Positions 26,999-37,521 of a stretch of DNA of 64,000 nt are shown here, piece after piece. Source of the DNA: Rhyacichthys aspro. Its lineage: Eukaryota; Chordata; Actinopteri; Gobiiformes; Rhyacichthyidae. How positions within the stretch are numbered: position 1 is the stretch's first letter; every line of letters starts with the position of its first letter. Location: positions 18,467,982 to 18,531,981 of the forward strand of contig CM072168.1 of the NCBI GenBank assembly GCA_036850595.1, in the 5' to 3' direction. The notes beneath the pieces were generated by a model that was not told where the DNA came from, ran no database searches, and worked only from the letters and a program-made list of their open reading frames with translations. The position numbers and the translations under genes are program-made.

Positions 26999-28510
26999 AC
27001 ACAGTGTGTATATAGCACATAATCCTGTTTCCATTTGAAGGTCTCCAGGGCGATATTGTCTTCTGAAATCAGTGTTTACCTGCACAAAGACAAAAACAGA
27101 ACTTAAAAATCCATGTACATTTCACTTTGCTCCCCTTTTCTTCCTTTTTCGATCATGTGTCCACTTTCTCAGTATGATTTTCTCCCGTCATTGATTCAAT
27201 TTTGACAAACCGTGCAAACCAAGAACCTATGGGAGCAGACTTTATTTCAGCATGTGACTGGCCAAAGCTTGATTGTACCATTCTCATCCATTAAAATCTT
27301 TCACAATAAACCCTTGATGACATTTTTTATTCTCGTTATATGTGTTTTCTTCAATAAAAGTCACACACTGCACATATTATTGTTTGAGACTAGAGAAGAC
27401 AGAAAGACAAAATCACTTTCTGTGGCCCTGTAGAAGTTGAAAACACAAAAATACACAACTAAATGTATCGATGAGGAGCAGATTGAGTGAATGGAGTTGT
27501 GCCGTGACCCATCTCTGTGGACAATCGCAGAACACTTTGAAACAGTCCTAACACTGAACTAAAGGTCAATCTGTGAGTCATGCCTTTGAAGAAGAAAGAC
27601 AAGCCCACTGCTGAACAGAAAGAAAAAGCATGTTGAATATTTCATCTCGTGCCTAAAGAGAGTCCGGAACAGTGACTAAACTCAGTCTTTGCCAAAAATA
27701 GACCATGTGTTTTATATAAAAAGTCGTTCCCTGATGTAAACGCCCAAATCTTTCCCGGTACAAACAACAAATCCAAAAATCCAACCTCTTGAATCCCCAG
27801 ACGGATCCGCGAAAAGCCGAAGAGGTCAAAGGATTGAGTCTCTGTCCTAACCCTAAAGGCCCAGATCCAACAGCGCCTCAGGAAACGCTCTGAAACAACT
27901 CTACAAATATCCCGTACTGTTCCGGCTGCGTTACCGGAGATGCCCCAAGCTGGGAAACAGAAGAGGACGAGGCTGAGGAGGCGTCCCGATGTCTGCCAGA
28001 ATCATAACACGTCTCTGGGGAAAAGCTGTCCTGTTATAACGCGAGCTATACGTTTCTTTTACTGTCGAGGATTGAATAATAACCACACATTACACCTACG
28101 CACCGTGGCTGACATTTAAAAGAACGCAATAGAAAGTTAGTTCTGTTAATTTACTGAAATATATTATAGTTTGCCTTTAAAATGAAACATGCTGAAGGTT
28201 TTCTGTGGGCCTTTTTTGTCTAAATGAGCTATAGTAACGATAAATGTGAGTGTTTAATATTGTCCAGAGGATACTTTGCCCAACAACGTGTGATCTGTGA
28301 GTTTAAAATGAATGAAAAGCCATTGATGAGGCTTATTTTTACATTTGAGACTATATATATATACTCATTTTTTTGTTGTTTAGTGATTGATGGAGGAAAT
28401 ATCTAACCCTGTTTTACTCTCAAACCCAGAAGCAGATGTGTTTGATTGGTTAATGCACACAGACCCATTAACTTTTAACACAACTTTCCCTGAGTTCAAT
28501 ACAATCCGAC

Positions 28511-28513
28511 TAT

Positions 28514-28552
<39 letters not shown>

Positions 28553-28554
28553 TT
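28511..28554. repeat. (TTTA)n microsatellite
   Basis: Perfect TTTA tetranucleotide run of about eleven units. Confidence 0.95.
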
Positions 28555-29093
28555 GTCTTCTTCCACTGAACTGTTTATAACTTAGCTCTGTCTTTCTGTC
28601 CATAAAAAGTGTTTGTAAAGGGCAAGTACTTTAAATAAATGACTGGTGATTTGATTTATCATCTGAGATTAACCACAGTTTTATCCAATTAGACCAACGC
28701 CATGGATTGGCTTTTGCAACGCTCTTCCGACTGTAAGGTTTTCCTGATTAGTTCCTTGTCTATCCAAGTTTTTAATCTGCATCATTTGGAATAATTCTTT
28801 GTATAAAATAGAAAAAGGCCAGGGTAATCTTCTGGAGAAACTCTAAGCGATTGTATGCGATGTTGGTCTTTTTTGGTTACTTCCTTATTAAAAAGTTCAT
28901 AGGGGTGTCTCTTTAAGATCGTCAAGTAAAATCTCTGCTCAATTTGCAAATGATATTCATTGATTGATTGAAGACTAAATAATGGGAACTATCAGTCGTC
29001 ATGATATTTTTCTGTTTCCAAATCTGGTAACGCATAAAAAATTGGTGATTAAACTGATAATTGCAAGTGTAATGGTCAACTTTCTGTTTAAAT

Positions 29094-29564
29094 CAATGGT
29101 GTCAAACTCAAACTGGTGAGGGGCCACAATAGTTAATAAGAAGGGGCCAAAGATGGTGACACTTGGAAGCGTTTAATACATTTGAATGTGAGATTTTCAT
29201 CTTCATTTGAGTTTTCACAAAAGTTACCTTTAATATTATTTTCCTCCTTTTATGTAAACTGTTTTTTGTTGGATTTGAACAGGCTTTAGTCAGATTTGAT
29301 CAGATTTTACATAGATTTGAAAAGGTTTTTGTTGGATTTAAATGGGTTTTAGGTAAATTTGAACAAGTTTTGATGAATTTGAACAGGTTTTAGTTGGATT
29401 TAAACATATTTCAATTGGATTTGAACAGGTTTTGGATGGATTTGAACAGATGCATCTAAAACCTGTTCAAATCCAATTAAAGCCTAGTCCTACGGAATGT
29501 ATTGAAGGGCCACATAAAACATTGCAAAGGGCCGCATTTGGCCCCCAGGCCTTGAGTTTGTGTG
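29094..29564 (+). mobile_element. hAT-like non-autonomous element carrying a 21-bp-type minisatellite
   Basis: The left end is caatggtgtcaaactcaa and the right end cttgagtttgtgtg, an imperfect terminal inverted repeat. Both sides are flanked by the perfect 8-bp duplication gtttaaat (29086-29093 and 29565-29572), the hallmark of hAT insertion. The interior holds degenerate repeats of gatttgaacaggttttag (about 29275-29455), then a 20-bp perfect inverted copy (29414-29433 against 29458-29477). The right part reads gaagggccacataaaac and 'gcatttggcccccaggcc'. No transposase frame is present. Related copies lie at 41456, 56642 and the window end. Confidence 0.8.
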
Positions 29565-30109
29565 GTTTAAATGGTGTTGTTGTATCTAAGATTGGTGAGT
29601 GTCTCAGAGCAGTGACAGTCTGAGCCCTTGTTTTTGGTCACGTGACACAGAAAAGGCCAGTCTGTTCAATGTGATCGTGTTCGGTCTCTGTGGTAACGTC
29701 GGCGTTATCGTAGCAGCTGACCACTTTTGAGGTAAAACGTGGAAACGAGTAGCTTCTGGGAGGCTCTGGTCACATGACGCACTCCCAGCCTCGTTTACAT
29801 CGGCCTCCAGAGAGTCTCAGAGTAATAAGTGAGCAACACATGACTCTCATTTCTTCTCGATGCTCACAATGTGCCACAGTGTGTTCAGGGACGAGGGCGG
29901 AGGCTTCTAATCAATTTAATATCGCAGTCAAAAGTAAACTGGACACCGAAGGGCAAAGTAAAACCAACAGAGATGGGTTTGTTTGGCTCGATTTGGTTAG
30001 ACTTTTGATGCCAGAACTTACTGTTTTTATGTGACTCATTGTATCTTCAGCCACAAGTGGAAGTGGATGTTTTAGCAGTAATTTTTTCCCACTTAGAGGC
30101 TTTTACTTT

Positions 30110-30310
30110 GAAGAGGGACTAAATTAAGGCATAAACTCAGGACCAAAACCATAACCAGAGCCAAAAAGCATTAAACAAGGCCTAAACCAATGATTTAACC
30201 AGATCTATACCAGGACAAAACGAAGGACCAAACGTAAGAATACAGAGATTAAACTGACCAAACACTGTAGGTCTAATCCTGAAACTGGAACTTAAACCAA
30301 AAACTACTTC
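30110..30310. repeat. Degenerate 'accaaaacc' low-complexity repeat
   Basis: Loose repetition of accaaa/aaacca words (ggaccaaaaccataacca, caggacaaaacgaaggacca, 'actgaccaaacact'). It looks like a decayed minisatellite. No regular period can be fixed by eye. Confidence 0.4.
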
Positions 30311-31430
30311 CTGATCAATTGTTGCACGAGGTTAATGAGTTATAAAGTATGGATCTAGCAGCTGCTGCACTCGGCATTCAGGCATTTATTATCCAGTCAT
30401 TTCCTGTAATAAATAAACAATATGAAACCAAATCATTAAAATCTGTGTGTGATACATACAATGAATGAAAATAAAGAGAGTTTATAAGATGCCCTTTATG
30501 TTGAAGGAGAGAGAGATGGGTTTAAGTTGTGTTTTTAGGCTTTATAAAATAATATATGCCATAAGACTTTTCTTATTTCAGTGATTAGTCCCAATTATGA
30601 AAAAGTGGTCTGTCTCTTGAATGACCAGGCATTTACTTTGGATAAATGTTGAGGAAGAACTGTCAGAATAGCATCTAATTAACATTTTGCATTAAAATGA
30701 TAATAGAAGTGATTGGAGCCAACAGAGCTGAGTAAATATTGGAGATTTTATGACTTCTGGGAATTATTACTCACCTGATAAAGTCATATAAAACTGAACA
30801 GGTAAGGGATACAAAAGTATAGACGTTTTAATGAATATTTGAGCCGTAAGTTTACAGAGTAAGTGTATCTATAATGTTTTTAATTACTGCATAAACTTTC
30901 CAGTAATAATAAAGCACCACAAACACCTCATTACCATAGCAACCCGACATGTGCCACAACAACAGATGGACTACTCGTTAAATAAATTCAATACTGTACA
31001 TTAGTGCACGTAAATAAAAGCTTTATTTTTCATTTCCAATAAGCTTCATATAAAGAAGCTATTGTTCTCGCACTGATTTATTACAAATAATAAATCTACA
31101 AGGCATAAGAGGAGTTGTTACCATGACGACAGCAATCATACTTATTATTATACTGTATGTGTTGCTTATTGAATTATATGAGTAATATAATGTGTGATTA
31201 CACTTAAACAATGCAGTGTGTGGATTGCTGCAGTGCCTTTCTTTTTTAATCTTGTTCATGACAAACAACAATTAAAAGCGATGGAACTTTTAAATGCTGT
31301 GTTAGGCTCGGTTTATGTAGAAAAACAGTTTCAAACCATGTATTTATCAAATTGGCTTTGATTTAAGTATTACACCTTATTATGTTGAACAAGCGTGCAT
31401 GTAATACATTAGAAAAAATATAGTGTGTAA

Positions 31431-31452
31431 AAATATATATATATATATAATA
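31431..31452. repeat. (TA)n microsatellite
   Basis: Short alternating TA run following an A-rich tract. Confidence 0.8.
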
Positions 31453-32144
31453 ATAAAAGTGCATTCTGAAAATATAAATATAAACAAAAGCAAAAATAAA
31501 ATGGGTAAATATGCTAGAAAAGTTTTATTATGGGAAACAGAAAAACGTACTTCTCCATTGGTTATTAACCATAAACTTGAAGCCTTTCTGTGAAAAGAAA
31601 TGTAAAATCTCCTCTTGACTTTGGAGTTGGTTCAGTAAAGTTTAAACTTTGAAAGCAATACTCTACTCATACCTGTATCTATATTTATAATACATTACTC
31701 AAAATGTCTTCAGCTTGGCCTTTTGTTTGCATTATGTTCTTATTTCCTGCTATTATTGTTTAAATTGTGGATCAAATCGACCGAGCTGCAACAAAATGTA
31801 TGGATTCCTCTAAAATATTGACCCTCCAGGTTTTTGTTTTGACTGAAATGCTTAAAAACCTCTCATGTCTCATCAGGGGAGTCCGACTTGTTGTTGTAGT
31901 AATGTTTTAGCTGTGAGTGTTTATTGTTTTAGCAGCGCTTCAATAGTATCAGAGTTGGCCGCAGAGTTGTTTGAAGAAGGAAGATTACTCCAAATGATCT
32001 CATCAGTCTCAGGGTTGTTCTGTTTGATTTGGCACTTTTTCTCCAGAGATGTAGCCCGTCAATCTGCGAAATGTGAGCCGTGTTTTCCTTTTTTCTCTTT
32101 TGCGCTTCGTGTAAAAAGCCCCGTAGGTTTCCAAATAAGGCCCG

Positions 32145-32370
32145 TGTGTGTGTGAGCGGCCGGCAGTATTAATAGAATAAGACTAAGCTGCAGGGGAATA
32201 TTTGTATTGACCCGCTCGAAGGTTTTATCTGATGCATGCCGTTTCCATGGCAGCGAGGGGGCGGGACGCAATGGCCGCCGCTGCAGGTCCGTCGTTTACC
32301 GCGGGAGCTCCACCGTCGACGGCACTATCCCGACGTTAAAGTGTTATAAAAGACGCTTCACGCTGATCGG
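32145..32370 (+). promoter_or_regulatory. CpG-rich candidate promoter with GC box, X-box-like site and TATA
   Basis: In + orientation there is an RFX X-box-like GTTTCCATGGCAGC (32241-32254), a GC box GGGGGCGGG (32257-32265), a CpG-dense block with atggccgccgctgcagg, and TATAAAAG at 32345-32352. The block is 5 kb upstream of the exon at 37372. The arrangement would suit an alternative promoter of adcy5 or an unrelated non-coding transcript. The evidence is motif-level only. Confidence 0.3.
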
Positions 32371-32699
32371 ACGGAGGGCTTTCAATCTCTATCCAAAAGT
32401 GAAATTGTTCTGTTGGTGACAATTTACTTCAAGCACACTTTTGTAATGACATATTTGTGAAAAAATAGCTTATTCTACATTACATTATAGTGTTTTAGTG
32501 CTTATAACCAAGTTTGAGAGGGTTATTACGCACAATTAGTCCAGTACATGATGTATTAGAACATGTAGTAAGTAAAAAATTTAAAATTCATCTTGGTACT
32601 AAAATGTGGCTACTCCTGTTGATTAAAAAATAAATTCTTAGTCATAGATTTCAAGTTTTATGCAAGTGTGGATTTAAAAAGTAAAGTAAACTATTTATT

Positions 32700-33030
32700 T
32701 ACAAAATGCAAAGTGAAAGACAGTTCTAAATCAAATCAATATTTACTCTGACTTTGTCTCAAAACATCAATAGTTCAAGTCTGTCTCAGTTTTTGAAGGA
32801 TCTGGGCAGATTCTGTTCAAACATTTGGAGAATCCCAGACTAAACCAGGCCAAACTGGACTAAACTAACCCATCAAATCTCCTAAAGGAACGAGGTTAAA
32901 CCAGAACATGTAATCCCAGACTGGACTAGACCACACTCTGATGTTGGGATCAGGGTTACTCCAGGACTCTAAAAATTGAAGGTTGTCTTCTCTTCTCTTC
33001 ACTCCCTTTTTCATTTTGCAAATTTATATA
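32700..33030 (+). repeat. Dispersed repeat family 2, copy 1
   Basis: Shares with 46955-47330 the ordered words 'gacagttctaaatcaaatca', 'tctcaaaacatcaa', 'gagaatcccagac', 'aaaccaggccaaac' and 'catgtaatcc', and a closing 'aaaatgaaggtt'-like block with 'tcttcactc'. It is a diverged interspersed repeat with no coding capacity. The family name is not known to me. Confidence 0.7.
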
Positions 33031-33489
33031 AAAACATAATAACAAATTGCATATTACTGACAGCATTTTTATTTTACTTACTTATCACAGTCCTGGAGCT
33101 CTGTTGTTGAACCATAACTCATATAATCCTCTGAATCCATCCAGAAATACAGGAAATATGTGTAAAAACAGAAATAAATCAGAATAAACATCTCCCATGG
33201 GCTAAAGTGACTTTTCTTTACACTTGAGCAATACATCAGCCCAGTCCCTCTCAAACAGAAATCAGTGGGACATATTGCACCAGTACTTTTTATAAGCTCT
33301 ATTATTTTCAAACACGTCTCCAAACATACACTTTCTCCACCTTTTGCTCATTTTTCTTTTCTTTGACTGTGTCTCCAGTGTGACTAATCTTTGCAGAGTT
33401 TTACTTAGATACGCTTCACCAAAAAGCATTGAGTAACCTTTTCTAAATCCAGCCCCGTCTCACACCTCTGGTCTTGATTTTCCTCGGTC

Positions 33490-33700
33490 GTGCCTAACAT
33501 TGAGCGCTCTCGATTGCGCTCAGACCGGCAGACGGCTTTAACCTGATAAAGACGTGCTGTGTGTCCGGTCTGTCCCGACACAGAGGCCCGTGGTGTGAAT
33601 GTGATTCAGCTCGTTCAGGACGTTTTCAGGGTAAAGAATAGGCCTCTGGCTTTGGCCCGCTGCCGGCTGTCGGTCCCGGGACACACGGTACGCATGGCGC
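33490..33700. promoter_or_regulatory. CpG-rich islet
   Basis: CpG-dense block (gagcgctctcgattgcgctc, gctgccggctgtcggtcccg) with acceptor-like gacacag at 33577-33583 and several donor-like sites. An open frame of about 89 codons crosses it but resembles nothing I know. Treat as possible regulatory element. Confidence 0.2.
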
Positions 33701-35742
33701 TGAACGGAAACAATGTCTTTAGACCCAGCGCCTGGATTGGAAACAGGACAGTAGCACTTTGTTTGAGGTGGAAACTTGGGACAGGCTCAGGAAAAGCAAA
33801 TGGTGGTGGTTTACTGCAACTAAAGTGAGACACAGGAGAAGGTGCAGTGCCACACAGTTCAAGTTACTCTTATGACGTGTTTTTTTGACTTAAAGGAGAA
33901 ATAAGACACTTGTTTAATCATTTTGACTTAATTTTTTGCATTTCATTATTAACTAAAGCAGTAATGAGCAGCACAATCACATCCAATAACAACAAACCTA
34001 ACCCACTGAGCTAATACTGTAGAGTCAACTAGTGTCTGAACACACAGCAAACACAGATTACTGAAGGAGTTCTCTCTTCTGTTTTGGGATTTTCTCTATA
34101 TTTACTCGTCATGTTTTTAGTTGTTGTTAAGGATTGAATCAGGAAAGATGGCAGAGATGGTTGGAAATGTCATGGATCACAGGGAGAAGTGGAGCCAGGG
34201 ACATTGTGATTTATGCTTTTTACCTTTAGTCAGATTAAACAGGTCACAGGAGAGAAAAACACCACAGAAACCAGGCTGTAATGCAACAGAATTTAAAGCT
34301 CTTGTTACAAATGGCTTATGATGCAGTAACTATTTTTGAACATACTGCAGATTACCTTAATGTTCGGGCAGCGCCTCACATTTTTATTGTAAAAGCACAA
34401 ATCCAAATGTACCACAAACCAGCGTTAGACGTAATCATTTCCTTTATGATGTGTTAATATGAAGTGTGCCTTTATTACTGCTGTTAATATGGAGACCATT
34501 TTTAGACCTAAGTGCTTGAGGAGTCTTTTCATTACTAATAGTTTACTGTGGGAGTCTATTTATAATACGTTTTAATTTAAATGTTTGGACATAAACTAAA
34601 CAGAACTGGGCGTCCTCTGCAGCCTGAGCTGGGAGTCATCAGGACTCTTCAGGACCAGAGCCCAGGAGGTGTCTAAAGCCCCGAGAGCCTGTGGATACCC
34701 CAGATGGGCATTTAGCAAATCCAAGAGGACACAGAAACCCAACAGAACCAGAGACATAAGGGAGGAGCGTACTGTAGGTCTCCCTTATGAAGCTGGTTTA
34801 TTAGAAAAGCTCAAAAGATGCCTCCAGAAACATAAATAGAACAAGTTTAAAATGTAAAGATGTGGAGTTTTTTTACCCAGAGTCCTGTAGCTGACGTGGT
34901 ACTGTTGGAGCGGAATCAAAACTTTATATTTGTGTTAAAATATTAGCTATTCAGTATTATTCTTTTTCAGGAACTTTTATTATTAGGATTGTATTTCCCT
35001 TGGTAAAAGAATTCCTGGTAATCCGTGTTGTTTATCTATTCCTTTAAAATGCTGGCTGCTGAAACCTTTCATACACAATAGCAGACTAATGACTCAGCAA
35101 TTGATCAACAAAAACACAGCACACAGACCCCTCCCCCAAAGAATCCTGGGTAATCTGAAAAGAACTACCCCCTTCTTGGTATTTCTAGGTTTTTCACAAT
35201 CCCGGGTGAATGATAAAAAGGGGCTCTTGATTAAAAATGCACTTTCTTAGCTGCTAATAATTGCACCTCTGTAAATTTAGCACACTGGAGTCATCTACCA
35301 AGTATGTGAGGTCTCGAGACTCTGATAAAGCCGGTCCGTGGTCAGTGTGTTCTGCAGCGAGCTCCTGATAAGAGCACATTCACAGACACAAACACACGAG
35401 CTGGCAACATGTGAGCAGCGCTGACAACGGCCCACTCATTCAGGGCTTATTTGGACAAATATTGTGTGAAAATGGAAGAGGGTTAAGACGGTCTGTTCCT
35501 CTGACGGGGCAGGACACAGTGAGAAGTGGACAGAAACAAAATCAGTTCAGTGTTTTAGAGACGAAACAGCTTCAGATACTACATCAGATACTGTAAGTGT
35601 CTGTTATTGTTGAGCCGTTTGTATCAGCACTTTTCTGGTTCACAGCCAAAGGTAAAGTACTTCCTTTTTGAGGATCACTGAGACACAATTAGAGTACAGT
35701 AAGAAAAATAGATTTTTTGGGGGAAATTTATTTAGAACATTT

Positions 35743-35790
35743 TTATTTATTTTATTATTATTTTATTTTATTTTATTATTATCATTATTA

Positions 35791-35833
<43 letters not shown>

Positions 35834-35935
35834 TTTTATTATTTTATTTTAATTAATTAATTTATTATTATTATTATTATTATTATTTTATTATTTTATT
35901 TTAATTAATTAATTTATTATTATTTATTTCGTGCC
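35743..35935. repeat. ATT/ATTTT simple-sequence tract
   Basis: About 190 bases of T/A only, with (ATT)n runs and a local duplication of an attttaattaattaattt block. A plus-strand 'Tyr-rich' frame through it is an artefact. It could be the poly(A)-type tail of a minus-strand retroposon, but no body is recognised. Confidence 0.85.
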
Positions 35936-36162
35936 ATTTTATAATTTTCACCACAAAACAGAATAATAAACAAAAACAAGAAAAAAAACAAAAAACAAAA
36001 CAGACATCATCCCAATCATAATGAACAAAAAAGGAAGAGGAGGATCCCTTTTTCAGCCACATCATCTTAAAAAAAATTATAATCAACCAAAAAAACTGTG
36101 TTGTAACAGGTTCATTCAGTCATTTCTGTCCCTGACACACTGTATTGTACAGTACAGCTGAA

Positions 36163-36225
36163 CAAAGTGGTCAAATGTTTCTATTATTGCTTCAAAATAA
36201 CACCTTCCATTTGTTTGATTGAAAT
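36163..36225 (+). repeat. Direct repeat DR1, left copy
   Basis: Begins caaagtggtcaaatgtttct and matches 37155-37217 with one mismatch over the first 54 bases, then less well. The pair is 992 bp apart, the right copy ending about 150 bp before the first adcy5 exon. Confidence 0.9.
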
Positions 36226-36739
36226 ATATGTACATTTACACCTACACACGGTGAAGGAGTCAGTCCAGAGCAGACACATAATACACAGCCTTCACTTAAT
36301 GAAAGCTTAGGACAGTTATGAAATACTAAAACGTAACGGTGCAAGTTAAGACCTTCAAATATAAAAGACACAGTAGGATTTATCACACTTGGACTCTCAT
36401 TGTCATTTTAATGAATATGTACTTTATGCAGGGCAGCAGTACAAAACTAGAAAGGCTTGAAAATGGATGTAGAACATTACTTTTTTCCTATTACAATTGT
36501 GTCAACCTCACCAAATCATTCACGAAACAGCCCCGGGGCAACCATTTCCTATTTGCCTTCATAATGAGTGTAACAGAGGCAAGCTTTAATTGAAAAACTA
36601 CTCTTACTGTGAAAGCCTGAATGTTCCTCATGAATCCTGAATGATTCCTGAGTGAAAAGGCACCAAAGAGACAATGTTTTTACTGCTATTGCCTCATGTT
36701 CCTCAAATTACTGTCACTATATAAAATAAATGAGCTGCT

Positions 36740-36826
36740 GTCTTGGCCAGGACAGTCTTGGAAAAGAGATTTTTAATCTCAATGAGGTTCTCCTGGTTAA
36801 ATAAAGGTTAAATAAATAAATAAAAA
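36740..36826 (+). mobile_element. 3' end of a truncated non-LTR retrotransposon (probable)
   Basis: The words cttggccaggacagtcttgg, 'gagatttttaatctcaatg' and 'cctggttaaataaaggttaa', then an (AAAT)n tail, match the 3' terminus common to many fish LINE copies, as I remember it. Only the end is present. A short reverse-orientation echo (taacctttatttacccag) is at about 47825. Confidence 0.55.
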
Positions 36827-37154
36827 ATAGACTAAAATACCAAAATAAATTTTCAGACACCCTTAAATTTTGACACGATCTCAAATATCACCATGAAGTA
36901 TTGTGTTTTTTGTGTTTCGAAAGTTGTGGCTGCATTAAACAGACGCAAACATATACAAATGACGTTTTTTTGTTTATTGTTTACAAGAAAAACTAACAAA
37001 ACTAAATTCTTGACGGTTTTCATATGTCACTTCTCAACTTTGTCAGAATCAAAGTCAAATAACAGAGAATGTGTTTCAAAACTGAACAAAAAGAGACTAA
37101 AAAATGGATCTAAAAGTGATTCTTAATGCAATATTACACACATCCAAACACGAG

Positions 37155-37217
37155 CAAAGTGGTCAAATGTTTCTATTATTGCTTCAGAATAACACCTTCC
37201 ATTTGTTTTATTAAAAT
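37155..37217 (+). repeat. Direct repeat DR1, right copy
   Basis: Right member of the pair described at 36163. It brackets a 930-bp segment that contains the LINE tail. Confidence 0.9.
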
Positions 37218-37371
37218 GTAAAAATAAAAGTAACATAACAAAAGCAAACCTGCCCTAGACGTGTTATATTTATTGCATTTTTTGCTTTTATCGGACAGTA
37301 ACCGAGTAAACAGACGAGGTGATCCACAAAGCCTCCCACTGTGACTCCATTTTCTTCTTCTTCTTTCCCAG

Positions 37372-37521
37372 ATAGTGTCCAACGTGCTGATCTTCTCGTG
37401 CACCAACATCGTGGGAGTGTGCACCCATTACCCGGCCGAGGGCTCGCAGAGACAGGCCTTTCAGGAGACGAGGGAGTGCATCCAGGCTCGACTGCACTCC
37501 CAGAGAGAGAACCAGCAGCAG
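37372..37521 (+). CDS. adcy5: adenylyl cyclase type 5, exon: end of TM domain 1 and linker helix
   Basis: Acceptor ttctttcccag ends at 37371 and donor GTGAGA starts at 37522. The exon is 50 codons, phase 0 at both ends. It opens with IVSNVLIFSCTNIVGVCTHY, the last helix of the first six-helix membrane domain, followed by PAEGSQRQAFQETREC and a polar helix ending SQRENQQQ that leads into the first catalytic domain. Type 5 is favoured over type 6 by NVLIFSCTNIVGVC and by the RECIQARLHSQREN stretch. One residue differs from the mammalian protein as I recall it: Gly in PAEGSQ where Val is usual. Frames in the other two registers and on the minus strand are shadows. Confidence 0.96.

Larger units (their letters stand above)
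1..37371 (+). other. adcy5: Presumed intron 1 of adcy5 (5' end outside window)
   Basis: The first recognisable coding exon starts at 37372, after a pyrimidine-rich tract and CAG acceptor, in phase 0. Vertebrate ADCY5 genes have a very large first exon that encodes the N terminus and most of the first membrane domain, followed by a long first intron. No open frame here is long enough, or has membrane helices of the right kind, to be that exon, so I infer that the whole stretch is intron 1. Open frames in it are under about 150 codons, look random and show no known domain. What it holds is listed separately: transposon and SINE remnants, microsatellites, and CpG-rich patches. Stretches not covered by a separate entry are AT-rich sequence in which I see nothing definite. 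A nested non-coding RNA cannot be excluded. Confidence 0.7.

Noticed and set aside
1..37371. Search for adcy5 exon 1
   Set aside because: Exon 1 should give a frame of several hundred codons with five membrane helices; nothing of that kind exists on the + strand here.
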